Source: Ignisphaera sp. (GTDB lineage: Archaea; Thermoproteota; Thermoprotei_A; Sulfolobales; Ignisphaeraceae). Taken from it: DNA of 47,966 nt. Below are positions 26,047 to 34,980 of this stretch, piece after piece. The notes beneath the pieces are model-generated. The model was not told where the DNA came from, made no database searches, and worked only from the letters and a program-made list of their open reading frames with translations. The position numbers and the translations under genes were made by a program. Numbering within the stretch: position 1 is the stretch's first letter; the number at the start of each line of letters is the position of its first letter. The stretch lies in the NCBI GenBank assembly GCA_028275825.1, contig JAPWTX010000009.1:1-47966 (forward strand), given 5' to 3'.

Positions 26047-27012
26047 TTATTCAGGGTCTCTTATTCCAACATCTATAATTACAAATACAGCTTCGCTTTC
26101 TGGTAAATGTGGAGCATCAACTATTCTCGCAATCCTTCTATTGCCTCTGCTTTTCTTTAGCTGAACCCTTATACCGGGAGCATGATACAGTACATGCCCC
26201 CCTATTGCTGTTGTGGGGTCTCCATAAAATACATCCGGCCTTGCCATAACTTGATTTGTTATCACTACTGCAACGTCATAGAGCTCAGCTAGAGACATTA
26301 ATTGATGCAGGTGCCTGTTGAGCTTCTGCTGCCTTACAGCTAAATTTTCGCGCCCAGCATATTCTGCTCTGAAATGCCCTGTCACAGAATCTACTATTAC
26401 AAGTCCTATACTCTCTTTAGAGATAAGATCTTTGAGTTCTTCAACAACAGCCATTTGATGATCACTATTCACAGCTCTTACATAAAATATGTTTTCCATG
26501 GCTTTGTCGGGATCAAGCCCAAACCCCCTTGCCATTGCTTCTATTCTTTCCCATCTAAAAGTTCCTTCACTATCTATATACACAGCTTTTTTGCCAAGCC
26601 CACCCTTCTCTATCGGCAGTTGCACATTTATGGCAAGCTGATGACATAGTTGTGTCTTGCCACTACCGAATTCTCCAAAGAATTCCGTTACAGTCTTTAT
26701 TTCAACACCCCCACCAAGAAGACTATCAAGATTTTTACTACCTGTAGTAATCTTTGGAAGATTTGCCCTCTCCTTCTTTATTTCTAAAGCTGTCTTAAAG
26801 CCTAATCCTAGGGCCATTCTAGCCTGAGAAATAAGCTTTTGTATTGTTGGAAGGGGTACAGCAAGATTCTGACTAAGCTCCTGAGGATTAGCAGCAGCTA
26901 AAGCCTCCAAAGTAGTTATGCCCATTTCTTGCAATTTCTTAATTATTGTTGACGAAATTCCGAGTTCATCTAAACTCTTAATTTTTCTTTCACTTTGGCT
27001 CACAGCACTCAC
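26047..27012 (-). CDS. radA: DNA repair and recombination protein RadA
   Basis: This 321-residue archaeal recombinase forms filaments on single-stranded DNA for homologous recombination. An N-terminal helix-hairpin-helix domain spans residues ~10-65 ([21 protein letters not shown]). The core carries Walker [10 protein letters not shown] (~112-120), Walker B GLVIVDSV, the L2 region [15 protein letters not shown] and [14 protein letters not shown]. Length is typical. A shorter paralog is at 3334. Confidence 0.97.
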   Translation of the reverse strand: MSAVSQSERKIKSLDELGISSTIIKKLQEMGITTLEALAAANPQELSQNLAVPLPTIQKLISQARMALGLGFKTALEIKKERANLPKITTGSKNLDSLLGGGVEIKTVTEFFGEFGSGKTQLCHQLAINVQLPIEKGGLGKKAVYIDSEGTFRWERIEAMARGFGLDPDKAMENIFYVRAVNSDHQMAVVEELKDLISKESIGLVIVDSVTGHFRAEYAGRENLAVRQQKLNRHLHQLMSLAELYDVAVVITNQVMARPDVFYGDPTTAIGGHVLYHAPGIRVQLKKSRGNRRIARIVDAPHLPESEAVFVIIDVGIRDPE

Positions 27013-27136
27013 ACTTATGATATTTTTCTCAAAGAGCTAATATATTGTTATACTCTGACCCGAAACTATTCCTAAACAACATCGAGCAACCGACAGTAAT
27101 TTCTAGACCTGGCTTTCTAAGAAAAAGCAGAGAAGG

Positions 27137-27221
27137 CGCCGGGGGCGGGATTTGAACCCGCGCGGGGCAAAACCCCACCGGCTCTCAAGGCCGGCCCCTT
27201 AGACCGCTCGGGCACCCCGGC
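27137..27221 (-). tRNA. tRNA-Ser (TGA anticodon)
   Basis: Minus strand: acceptor GCCGGGG pairs with CCCCGGC, the anticodon stem CCGGC/GCCGG encloses the loop CTTGAGA (anticodon TGA), and a long variable arm GGGGTTTTGCCCC marks a class II tRNA. The T arm is CGGG-TTCAAAT-CCCG. The discriminator is G. CCA is not encoded, unlike the tRNA-Arg at 24422. It decodes UCA. Confidence 0.96.
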
Positions 27222-27440
27222 ACTTTATGTACCTTAGATTATTATCACCTACACACATTTTTATTTTTAGCTGTTCATAGGCTAAGCTAGTTCTGATGCC
27301 AAAGTTTGGATAGTTGCGGATGATGTCTTGTTAGATATTTAAAGCTTTGACAACACGCACTGTGATTAGCTTAAGTAGTGAAGACACATGATGACAAGCT
27401 CACTAATCATCCGTGAAATGCCACACAATTGAAAGGTAAC

Positions 27441-28235
27441 CTAGTATAACATCAGCAACAAGGTGTTATATAGTATGAGGTACGTTGCTACGGCTAGTGA
27501 CATAAATGTTATCATTGGAATACCCCATGACACTACTATAACTAGGTTATCAGGAATATTGCTTAACCTCTGCTTCCACACCTCATCGTCTTCATATATA
27601 TTAAACGATACTCTGCTTATAATTGACTGCACATAGACTGGATAATAAAATTTCTTTCTGCGATACTCTTTTACATACATAAATCTGCAGAAAAGCGTAT
27701 ACAGAATTTTGTTTGTCAGCGGTACTCTTAAAGTCTTTATCTCTTTATGAAACCTTAAGTTGTTGAGTAAATTAAATAGTATTAAAGAGATCATGATTAC
27801 TGAGTATATTATTAAAACCCATAGAATTGGCGGCAAGAAAAATAATAGCTGTAATACAATGATATTTTCTGAATAACCTAAAACTAATAATCTATTAAAT
27901 GGGTAAAGAGCGATGAATGAGGCAACAGCAAGAAAATCAGCTCCACCAATTATCTTAATAATGAAAACCAAGATGCTAATTATGCAGAGCAGTATTAGTG
28001 AAAGAATGAGTTGTAGTAGTTGAAGTTGGAATTGATATTTACATATAGTAGCAAAGTAATTGCTACAGTATAGGAAGTAGTATAAAATATTTACAGAGAT
28101 CCCAATGATTACTGGCATTATCCAAAGTGTAGGTGGGATTTCCCTCCACCACCAGTCAAGTACACCAGCAAGAGTAAAGATTACTATAGTAGTTAGTGAT
28201 GCCACTAATTCAATTAGTATTATATCCATGCTCAA
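27441..28235 (-). CDS. Prepilin/preflagellin peptidase-like membrane protease (A24)
   Basis: This 264-residue protein has about six membrane segments and the two aspartates of the A24 aspartic protease family. The first is in LDWWWREIPP near residue 26 and the second in the G-G-A-D motif (IIGGADFLAV) near residue 96. Such enzymes cleave class III signal peptides of archaella and type IV pilins. The middle loop (~170-225, KEYRRKKFYYP) is longer than in minimal FlaK/PibD proteins. No pilin or archaellum genes are nearby. Confidence 0.78.
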   Translation of the reverse strand: MSMDIILIELVASLTTIVIFTLAGVLDWWWREIPPTLWIMPVIIGISVNILYYFLYCSNYFATICKYQFQLQLLQLILSLILLCIISILVFIIKIIGGADFLAVASFIALYPFNRLLVLGYSENIIVLQLLFFLPPILWVLIIYSVIMISLILFNLLNNLRFHKEIKTLRVPLTNKILYTLFCRFMYVKEYRRKKFYYPVYVQSIISRVSFNIYEDDEVWKQRLSNIPDNLVIVVSWGIPMITFMSLAVATYLILYNTLLLMLY

Positions 28236-28333
28236 GTCACATTCTCACAATTTCATATTCTTAGCGGCAACTTAAAAGGTTTATCATAGAATTCAAAACT
28301 TAAAAATAAATAATGCAATTCTGAAACTGCTTC

Positions 28334-28355
28334 TCTCCCCACTCTTTAGGGGGAG
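28334..28355. repeat. GC-rich hairpin, possible IS200/IS605 end remnant
   Basis: CTCCCC and GGGGAG flank ACTCTTTAG in an otherwise AT-rich gap (28236-28458). The CTCTTTAG..GGGGGAGGA pattern recurs at 47872-47884 and recalls right ends of archaeal IS605-type elements. No transposase lies next to it. Confidence 0.25.
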
Positions 28356-28458
28356 GATTCCATTCATCTATTCATATGCTTTTCATATCTATTTGACTTG
28401 CTAATGCTTGTAGATATGTTTACAAGCTTTTATTTCAGTTCATACCTTAGTAAAATCC

Positions 28459-28599
28459 TTGGGTATATATGTCTTTGAGAACAAGGTTATTAGGTATGGT
28501 GGTGGTAGATACGTGATATATCCATTGAGAGGTATCAGAGGGGGTTTAGAAGTTCCATGGGAGGAGGTTGAGGCTGTGGTGATTGAAGAGAACTATTAA
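28459..28599 (+). CDS. Small possible protein, SpoVT/AbrB-like pattern
   Basis: This 46-codon frame begins TTG and reads MGIYVFENKVIRYGGGRYVIYP near the start, ending EAVVIEENY. The Y-G-G-G-R-Y-V-I-Y-P run is reminiscent of small beta-strand DNA-binding or antitoxin-like proteins, but I do not recognise it firmly. A TATA-like TTTTATT at 28430-28436 would give a leaderless start at the TTG. It may be a fragment. The ACAACT/AGTTGT hairpin at 28652-28666 lies downstream. Confidence 0.35.
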   Translation: MGIYVFENKVIRYGGGRYVIYPLRGIRGGLEVPWEEVEAVVIEENY

Positions 28600-28671
28600 A
28601 CTATGCATTTATAGCCACTCATAGATAATTACAGCTGATACACAACTTGCTACTACAACTTTTAGTTGTGA

Positions 28672-28935
28672 TTATCTTAGCATTCCTCCTGATGCAGGTG
28701 GAAATATTACTACTTCACTATCCTCATATATTTTATCTGATTTTTGAAGGAGTAGACCATTAACTAGTATTATTGGGGGGAACTCCCTGATAAGTTTATC
28801 AAATTTTGTATTTATTGAAGCTAAGATGTTTATGAGTTTTTCAACTGTTATTTCATTTTCATATAGCTCTAGCGACATCTCATTTGAACCAAAAGCCTCT
28901 TTATATAATGAGAAGAATTTTATCTTAATTTTCAT
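28672..28935 (-). CDS. MoaD/SAMP-like ubiquitin-fold protein
   Basis: This 87-residue beta-grasp protein is of the MoaD/ThiS/SAMP type. It has IKFFSLYKEAFGSNE at the start, the central PPIILVNG and the end VVIFPPASGGMLR. The family works as a sulfur carrier (molybdopterin/tungstopterin or tRNA thiolation) or protein modifier after activation of a terminal Gly-Gly. Here three residues (MLR) follow GG, so activation would need trimming. A second such protein is at 39161. No E1-like or MoaE gene is nearby. Confidence 0.8.
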   Translation of the reverse strand: MKIKIKFFSLYKEAFGSNEMSLELYENEITVEKLINILASINTKFDKLIREFPPIILVNGLLLQKSDKIYEDSEVVIFPPASGGMLR

Positions 28936-29096
28936 AGAACATCTCCTTTAGCAAATTATTAAAGCATTCACTTTATTTAGCTTTACACGTCTGAGATTTT
29001 AATGCTTTGAACTTAATGCATTTGTAACTGGGTTTAGTATAGCTTAAAAACCCTTTCATAGAAACTAATAAGTAATGTTCATAGGGTATGGTGTCC

Positions 29097-29399
29097 ATGC
29101 CTGCAATAGAAATAGGTAGAATATGTGTAAAGGTAGCAGGTAGAGAAGCAGGTAGGAAATGTGTTATAGTTGATATAATAGATGAAAACTTCGTAGTGGT
29201 AACAGGTCCTAAGCAGTTAACTGGTGTAAAGAGAAGAAGATGTAATATAAACCATATAGAGGTTTTAGATAAGAGAGTAGAGATTCAGAAAGGAGCCTCA
29301 GATGAGGAAGTGACAAAGGCATTGGAACAAGCAGGTCTAGTAGATTACATGAAGGAGAGGGTTAAGGTTCGTTTAACACCTGCTCTACTTAGAAGATAA
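29097..29399 (+). CDS. rpl14e: Ribosomal protein eL14
   Basis: This 100-residue large-subunit protein has a KOW-like N-terminal domain: [20 protein letters not shown], then [17 protein letters not shown] and [17 protein letters not shown] 29097 is chosen, with GGTG just upstream; ATG 29088 is also in frame. In many archaea eL14 lies between cmk/eL34 and cbf5. Here it keeps cbf5 downstream but is separated from cmk by 11 kb. Confidence 0.95.
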   Translation: MPAIEIGRICVKVAGREAGRKCVIVDIIDENFVVVTGPKQLTGVKRRRCNINHIEVLDKRVEIQKGASDEEVTKALEQAGLVDYMKERVKVRLTPALLRR

Positions 29400-29520
29400 T
29401 TTGCTTTTAAATTAATTGAGAGTTAAAAGACTTATTTAACACTATAGTACAAGTAGTTTAGTTAGCAAAATACAGCTCTTTTATAAGGTGATTTTCCTGG
29501 GGTTTTTAGGAAGTAAGGGT

Positions 29521-30584
29521 ATGGAGTTTTTGAAGAGATTAGATGAGCTTGCAAATAGAGAACATAGCTATATAGTTAAGTCTGAGGAGACAACAAGTGA
29601 GAAGTATGGTTACTATCCACTTGAGAGACCTATCAATGTATATATAGAGTATGGCTTCATACCTTTGGATAAGCCTCCTGGGCCTACAAGTCATGAAGTT
29701 GTTGCATGGATTAAGAAAATGTTTAATATTGAAAAGGCTGGTCATGGGGGGACCCTAGAACCCCAAACCACCTAAATAGGTGGTTTGGGTGGGGATACCC
29801 CAAGGTAACAGGAGTCTTACCTGTAGCACTGGGAAGAGCAACAAGGATTATAGGGTTGCTGATGCACTCAGGTAAGGAGTATGTGGCACTTATGGAGCTT
29901 CATGGTGATGTTGATTTAAAGAGACTTTATGAGGTTTTTGGAATGTTTACTGGAAAAATTTACCAAAGGCCTCCTCTAAGGTCATCTGTCAGGAGATCTC
30001 TAAGAATTAAAGAGATTTATTCATTAGATTTACTCGAGTTCTCTGGCAGGCATGTTCTCTTTAAGGTTAGGTGTGAGTCTGGAACTTATGTAAGGAAGTT
30101 GTGCCATGACATAGGTCTTGTTTTAGGCGTTGAAGCACATATGAAGGAGTTGAGGAGGGTTGCAGTAGCGCATATAAAAGAAGATTTGCCCGTGGTTACA
30201 CTACACGAGGTTAGCGAGGCTGTGTACTTGTGGAAGAGATATGGTGATGAAACTCTTCTTCGTAAGGTTGTTTTGCCTGCAGAGTACATTGTGGCGCATT
30301 TGCCTAAAGTCATTGTGAAGGATTCTGCTGTTGATGCTATTGCCCATGGCGCTCAATTAGCTGTGCCAGGTGTGGTGATACTGTCAAGCGATGTTAAGAA
30401 GGGTGAAAGGGTTGCTATATTTACGTTGAAGGGAGAGCTTGTGGCTGTTGGTAAAGGTGCTATGGATGCAGAGGAGATAGTCAAAAACGAGAAAGGCATT
30501 GCAATAAAAATTGAGCGAGTTGTTATGAACAGAGGAATATATCCATCTTTATGGAAAAAAGCTGAAAAGGAGGAGAAAAAGTGA
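29521..30584 (+). CDS. cbf5: Pseudouridine synthase Cbf5, interrupted by a 38-base intron
   Basis: Cbf5 is the catalytic subunit of H/ACA RNPs. I read it as join(29521..29758, 29797..30584), 341 residues. Exon 1 ends GHGGTL plus one base; exon 2 gives PKVTGVLPVALGRATRI and the rest of the TruB domain and PUA domain (from about HLPKVIVKDSAVDAIAHGAQL). Read straight through, the frame has Glu in the catalytic position and stops at TAA 29773. Spliced, the codon becomes GAC and restores the conserved GGTLDPKVTG with its catalytic Asp. ATG 29521 matches family N-termini and fits the TATA box at 29479-29487. Confidence 0.93.
29759..29796 (+). other. Archaeal pre-mRNA intron (bulge-helix-bulge) in cbf5
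   Basis: The folding I see has four parts. An outer helix pairs GGGG (29748-29751) with CCCC (29798-29801). A four-pair central helix joins CCCT (29753-29756) and GGGG (29791-29794). The two three-base bulges are AGA (29757-29759) and ATA (29795-29797). A long inner hairpin joins CCCAAACCACC and GGTGGTTTGGG. Cutting after the second base of each bulge (AG^A and AT^A) removes 38 bases and restores the frame. An intron at this place in cbf5 is known from other crenarchaea. Splicing needs the endonuclease and RtcB (5133). Confidence 0.85.
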
Positions 30585-31189
30585 GTGATAATCACTACTA
30601 CAAGAGCTCGCATAAAAGAGCTTCGCAGTATATACTCATTTCAGACTTCATCAGAGGAATCACAGTAGAGTTTGAGGCTATTCCAGGGCTCTTTTCCTAT
30701 AAGTATGTAGATGAAGGTACAAAGCTCTTACTTGAATATGCAGAAATACCATCTGAGGGTGCTGTGCTTGATGTGGGTTGTGGTTATGGCGTTATAGGAA
30801 TTACTATAGCTAAATTGAATCCCAGATTGAAAGTTTATATGATTGATGTAAACGAAGAAGCAGTTAGATTAACAAAGCGAAATGTTGCTAGAAATGGGTT
30901 AAAGGAAGACAGGGTTATTGTGCTGCAAGGAGATGTTTATGAACCTGTCAAAGACATGACTTTCAATGCTATTTACAGTAACCCGCCCTTTGCCGCAGGA
31001 CTACATATAGTAAAAAGGATAGTAATTGAAGCTCCACACTATATGAAGCCTGATGCCACATTGCAAATAGTTGCTAGAAAAGGAGCAGAAAAAGTCAAGA
31101 ACTTAATGTGTCAAGTATTTGGCAATGTAGAAACAAAAATTTCGAAAAAAGGATACAAAGTATTACTATCGCGAAAACAAGAATTCTAA
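30581..31189 (+). CDS. Class I SAM-dependent methyltransferase, RsmC-like
   Basis: This 202-residue protein has the SAM motif VLDVGCGYGVIGITIAKL (~63-80), acidic loop VYMIDVNEEAV, and the catalytic SNPPF motif near residue 130 typical of N-methyltransferases acting on guanine/adenine in RNA. An N-terminal FSYKYVDEGTKLLLEY segment matches RsmC-type 16S rRNA G methyltransferases. It overlaps the cbf5 stop by four bases (GTGA), so it is co-transcribed with an RNA-modifying enzyme. Confidence 0.85.
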   Translation: MSDNHYYKSSHKRASQYILISDFIRGITVEFEAIPGLFSYKYVDEGTKLLLEYAEIPSEGAVLDVGCGYGVIGITIAKLNPRLKVYMIDVNEEAVRLTKRNVARNGLKEDRVIVLQGDVYEPVKDMTFNAIYSNPPFAAGLHIVKRIVIEAPHYMKPDATLQIVARKGAEKVKNLMCQVFGNVETKISKKGYKVLLSRKQEF

Positions 31190-31614
31190 CATAGTTTATG
31201 ATCTGAGTATTCACTGAAATCATCAAATACAATGCAATATAACATGGAAGTTCTGTTGCCAGGTCATTATAGAAGAGTCTATGCAGTTTTTCATAGATTT
31301 TCATTTAACTTCTAAATCCTATTTACAATGACTTGATCAGCATTACAGTAAAGCCTCAAGAAATTTAATAGATGGTCATAGCTGCTCTCGGGAAGAGTCC
31401 CTGGCTACAGTTTTTGGTTTCATACAGGTTTATTGTATTTGATATCATTCTTCTGCAATAAGTACTACATGAACTCTCTTACCATAATAACGACTTTACC
31501 TCTTTCTGATACTTTGCTAAGCTAATGGATATATGACCACAGTTTCACTTCTATATTTTGTTATAGAGCACTTAGCATATATGAATTTAGATATGCAAGC
31601 ATCTATGATTGTGA
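31190..31614. other. Gap without recognised gene
   Basis: About 420 bases between the methyltransferase and a short remnant ORF show no coding frame, tRNA or box C/D pattern. A CTGAG..CTGA cluster near 31204 has no matching C box. Confidence 0.4.
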
Positions 31615-31851
31615 ATGCTAGAAATTTTTATAAGTATTGAAAGCAATTTCAAGTTTGTGAGCTACTCTATGAGAGACGAAGAGCTTGTTGTTATAGAGAC
31701 TTTGAAAGTGAGGGGGTTCAGCTCTTATATAGATTCATATTGCTTTATGGTCATAGCCTCATCTCTATTCCCCCATATCCCACTCAGAGCTTCATTGGAC
31801 TTAGAGATGTTAGAGCAATCACATACTGTGTTTCTTGGGAAGCGCTTCTAG
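31615..31851 (+). pseudogene. Short ORF, probable transposase 3' remnant
   Basis: This 78-codon frame begins MLEIFISIES and ends HTVFLGKRF. Its end lies inside the dispersed repeat whose other copy (24964) preserves the same terminal codons. I do not recognise a family for the middle part (VVIETLKVRGFSSYIDSY). The shared C-terminus followed by a conserved non-coding tail suggests the end of a transposase. Base composition is like the surroundings. Confidence 0.4.
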
Positions 31852-31953
31852 CCCCATCAACATACTAAAATAGCTTTTCCCTCACAAACTTTAGCAACAA
31901 TCCATATAAAACAGCATAAACCTATATTAAACTCAAAACAGCAGCCAAAGGCA
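31810..31953 (+). repeat. Dispersed repeat copy 2 (mobile-element 3' remnant)
   Basis: This copy is nearly identical to 24964-25119, missing about 11 bases after TTAGAGCAATC. It carries a GAAGCGCTTC palindrome (31839-31848) and ends 53 bases before thrS, so the thrS promoter lies in or just after it. Confidence 0.7.
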
Positions 31954-32006
31954 GAAAAAGTTAATATGAATTGTGTGGTGTAATATCTTTTTCAATGGTG
32001 TGTATT

Positions 32007-33866
32007 ATGCGCATACTTTTAATTCATGCTAAAGACTTTTGGTATAAGGCTAAAGAAAAAGCTGTAGATGATGCAGATGAACTTACAACAGATATTACTG
32101 AGAAGGCGTTTGAAAATGTTTTAGTTATTTTTACATCTGTTGAAGAATCTGATGAAGGTGATGTTGAAGGTGTTGTGGAAAAGGCTGTAGGTGAGATTAT
32201 TAGTGTGTATAAGAATGTTGGTGCAAAGTATATATTGGTTTATCCATATGCTCATCTATCTTCTTCTTTAGCACATCCTAAGGTTGCTCGTGTAGTTTTG
32301 GAAAAACTAGCTCAAAAACTATCGAAGGAGATTGGTGAAGGACTAGTCCATAAAGCTCCCTTTGGTTGGTACAAAGAATTTAGATTGCATTGTTATGGGC
32401 ATCCATTGAGTGAATTATCCAAACATATATCTGTTGCTGTAGAAGCAAAACGAAGGGTTATCGAAAAGAAGTATTTCATATTAGTACCTGAGGGGGTGCT
32501 TTTAAAGCCAGAAGAATACAAGTTTGATGATGAATTCAGAGTGCTGGTTGAAAAAGAGGTGTTTAAAAAAGAGGTGGAAGGGGGGCAGGGAAGAGTATAT
32601 CATTATTTAAGAAAATTTGGTTTTGAATGGGAGGAGCTATCAGATAGAGGCCACATGAGATTCGAGCCCCATGCCACTACGATACTAGAAGCTGTAAGCA
32701 TGTATTCATGGCATACAGCTAATTCCCTTGGAATCCCTGTTTTTAGAGTCAAAGGCACTAATATGTTTGGTCTTCATGCAGAGCCTGTGAGACAACATGC
32801 TGAGCTTTTTGGCGAAAGAATGTATGAAGTTAAGATGAATGGTGATAAATTTATACTCAGGTTTGCAGCTTGCTATCAGCAGTTTTCTATACTAAAGGAC
32901 TGGGTTCTTAGTTATAAAGACTTGCCACTAGGTATGTTTGAAGTCGCAGATAGCTACAGATATGAACAGAGTGGAGAATTAGTATTAGGTTTTAGATTAA
33001 GAAGATTTCACATGCCTGATCTACACATCCTTACAAAGGACTTAGAAGAGGCAAAGAGCATTACTTTAAAGGTTAGGGAAAAAATAGTTGAGGAAGCAAA
33101 GAAAGTTGGACGAGAATATCTAGCCATATACAACGTTACTGAAGATTTCCTTAACACCAATTTTAATTACATAGTAGAGCTTGTGAAAAATGAGGGTAAG
33201 CCAGTTCTCCTAGTAGTCTACCCTGCTGGGATATACTACTGGGTTATAAATGTGGAGTACATAATAATAGATGAGCTTAATAGACCTAGAGAAATAGCAA
33301 CATGGCAAATAGATGTTGGAAATGCTAAGAGATTCAACATAAAATATGTTGATGAGAATGGCAATGAAAAATACCCAGTAATAATACACACCGCAATACT
33401 GGGATCCATTGAGAGGTACATATACATGGTATTCGACACTATAGCAAAAAATGAGAGACGTGGTACTCCACCAACATTACCATTATGGCTTTCACCAATA
33501 CAAGTCAGAATAATACCTGTTTCCCAAGAGCAGTTAGACTATGCCATCAAAATAGCGCAAGCACTATTAAGTAAGGGCTTTCGTGTAGATGTTGATGATA
33601 GGAATGAGGGATTAGGTAAAAAGATTAGGGATGCTGGCATAGAGTGGATACCTTATGTCGTAGTAATTGGAGTTCGTGAAGTAAAAACAAATACATTGAA
33701 TGTTAGAATCAGGATTGAGGGAACCCAAAGGGTGATGACTTTAGATGAATTCATCTCATTACTTGAAAAGGAGATGGAGGGGTACCCTAAAATAGACATG
33801 ACAATGCCTATGCTCATAAGCAAAAGACCTACACTAAGCTATATTCAGCAACTAAGAGGTGCCTAG
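32007..33866 (+). CDS. thrS: Threonyl-tRNA synthetase, archaeal type
   Basis: This 619-residue enzyme charges tRNA-Thr. The archaeal N-terminal editing domain (MRILLIHAKDFWYKAKEKA, DTD-like) spans residues ~1-140. The class II core has motif 2 FEVADSYRYEQSGEL with FRLRRFHMPDLHI. The zinc ligands are visible as Cys (RFAACYQQ), His (RFHMPD) and His (PVIIHTAILGS), followed by an anticodon-binding domain from ~515. ATG 32007 follows GGTG; earlier in-frame starts are unlikely. It has both catalytic and editing parts in one chain, unlike crenarchaea with split ThrRS. Confidence 0.96.
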   Translation: MRILLIHAKDFWYKAKEKAVDDADELTTDITEKAFENVLVIFTSVEESDEGDVEGVVEKAVGEIISVYKNVGAKYILVYPYAHLSSSLAHPKVARVVLEKLAQKLSKEIGEGLVHKAPFGWYKEFRLHCYGHPLSELSKHISVAVEAKRRVIEKKYFILVPEGVLLKPEEYKFDDEFRVLVEKEVFKKEVEGGQGRVYHYLRKFGFEWEELSDRGHMRFEPHATTILEAVSMYSWHTANSLGIPVFRVKGTNMFGLHAEPVRQHAELFGERMYEVKMNGDKFILRFAACYQQFSILKDWVLSYKDLPLGMFEVADSYRYEQSGELVLGFRLRRFHMPDLHILTKDLEEAKSITLKVREKIVEEAKKVGREYLAIYNVTEDFLNTNFNYIVELVKNEGKPVLLVVYPAGIYYWVINVEYIIIDELNRPREIATWQIDVGNAKRFNIKYVDENGNEKYPVIIHTAILGSIERYIYMVFDTIAKNERRGTPPTLPLWLSPIQVRIIPVSQEQLDYAIKIAQALLSKGFRVDVDDRNEGLGKKIRDAGIEWIPYVVVIGVREVKTNTLNVRIRIEGTQRVMTLDEFISLLEKEMEGYPKIDMTMPMLISKRPTLSYIQQLRGA

Positions 33867-33875
33867 CATCGCTAT

Positions 33876-33944
33876 CTATATGATGATCTGTCGCCTACGC
33901 TGAAAACTTAAATACAGATGATGATATGAACCTCCTCTGATTTT
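33876..33944 (+). ncRNA. Box C/D guide RNA between thrS and mvk
   Basis: Box C ATGATGA (33880-33886), a 13-base guide (33887-33899), box D' CTGA (33900-33903), a 14-base spacer, box C' ATGATGA (33918-33924), a 12-base guide (33925-33936) and box D CTGA (33937-33940). All four boxes are perfect. The D guide would pair with an AGGAGGTTCATA-type target and the D' guide with CGTAGGCGACAGA. It is squeezed into the 89-base gap and ends 12-16 bases before the mvk start, which uses GGTGA at 33945-33949. Confidence 0.9.
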
Positions 33945-33955
33945 GGTGATAAAGA

Positions 33956-34972
33956 TTGTACATTATTAAGGTGCCTTTAAAGGTGACACTACTAGGAGAA
34001 TATGCAGTTGTCTTTGGAAAGCCAGCAATAGCATCTACACTACCTGTGTATATGATAATAAGAGTTAGTGAATGTAGTGATAAAAGTTCTATACGTGTAA
34101 AGCTTAATGGTATTTCGGTACCAATCATTAGTGTTTCAATTAATAGAGATGATTCTAAATATATGAGGGTCTCAGTTAATGAAGGTGAAGTTGAGAAAAT
34201 GCTTCAGTATATCATAAAAGCCATATATTTATGTGAAAATGAGTTGAGACCTGGTACATTAATGGGTTTCGATATAGAGATTCAAAGCCCTGTTCCACCA
34301 GGTGTTGGCTTGGGTACATCAGCAGCTACCTCAGTTGGTTTAGTCGCTGCATGTTTCGCTATGTACATGAATGAAAAACGTGTAGACAAAGACCTGGTAG
34401 CAAAAATTGCGTGGAGAACTGAACAAATTGTGCAAGGCGCTGCAAGTCCTATGGATACTTATACAATAACATTTGGTGGCTTGAGATACATAGAGCCATT
34501 AACACCAAGAACAGAGCCGCTATTAATACCTAAAAAACCTTCCCTAGTAATTGGATATACTCTAAAGAGATTTACAACTGCAGATCTAGTAAGTAGCGTA
34601 AAGAAAAAAATGGCCTTAATGCCTGCTGTTATTAGCAAAATCATAGAGACTATAGGAGTTGTTGTAGAAGAGGCAAAGAAATCTCTCCTAAGTGGCGACA
34701 TACAATCACTTGGCACATTAATGAACTTGAACCACGGTCTTCTTGATTCATTGGGTGTTGTTTCAAATGAGCATCACCTCATAGTGAATACTCTTAGAAA
34801 TAGTGGGGCTTTGGGTGCAAAAACATCTGGTGCAGGTGGTGGTGGTGCATTTATAGCCCTAGCAAAGAGTGATGCTGATGCAATGATGCTCAGCAGAGTT
34901 TCAGAAGCTTTGGGTGCAAAGATTGTATCACTTGAGTTAGGATCAAGCGGTGTTGAGATTACACATGTTTAA
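33956..34972 (+). CDS. mvk: Mevalonate kinase
   Basis: This 338-residue GHMP kinase phosphorylates mevalonate in archaeal isoprenoid synthesis. It has the N-terminal VPLKVTLLGEYAVVFGKPAIA, ATP loop PVPPGVGLGTSAATS (~105-119) and C-terminal GAKTSGAGGGGAFIAL. The start is TTG 33956 with GGTGA six bases upstream. Together with the UbiA/GGR genes at 42388-44598 it serves ether-lipid production. Confidence 0.95.
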   Translation: MYIIKVPLKVTLLGEYAVVFGKPAIASTLPVYMIIRVSECSDKSSIRVKLNGISVPIISVSINRDDSKYMRVSVNEGEVEKMLQYIIKAIYLCENELRPGTLMGFDIEIQSPVPPGVGLGTSAATSVGLVAACFAMYMNEKRVDKDLVAKIAWRTEQIVQGAASPMDTYTITFGGLRYIEPLTPRTEPLLIPKKPSLVIGYTLKRFTTADLVSSVKKKMALMPAVISKIIETIGVVVEEAKKSLLSGDIQSLGTLMNLNHGLLDSLGVVSNEHHLIVNTLRNSGALGAKTSGAGGGGAFIALAKSDADAMMLSRVSEALGAKIVSLELGSSGVEITHV

Positions 34973-34980
34973 TACTTGGT

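Noticed and set aside
29488-29775. Cbf5 as two separate truncated genes or a pseudogene
   Set aside because: The break carries an archaeal intron fold and splicing restores the frame and the catalytic Asp.
31200-31235. Minus-strand C/D RNA near the methyltransferase end
   Set aside because: A TTGATGA-like box is present, but no CUGA boxes lie on that strand.
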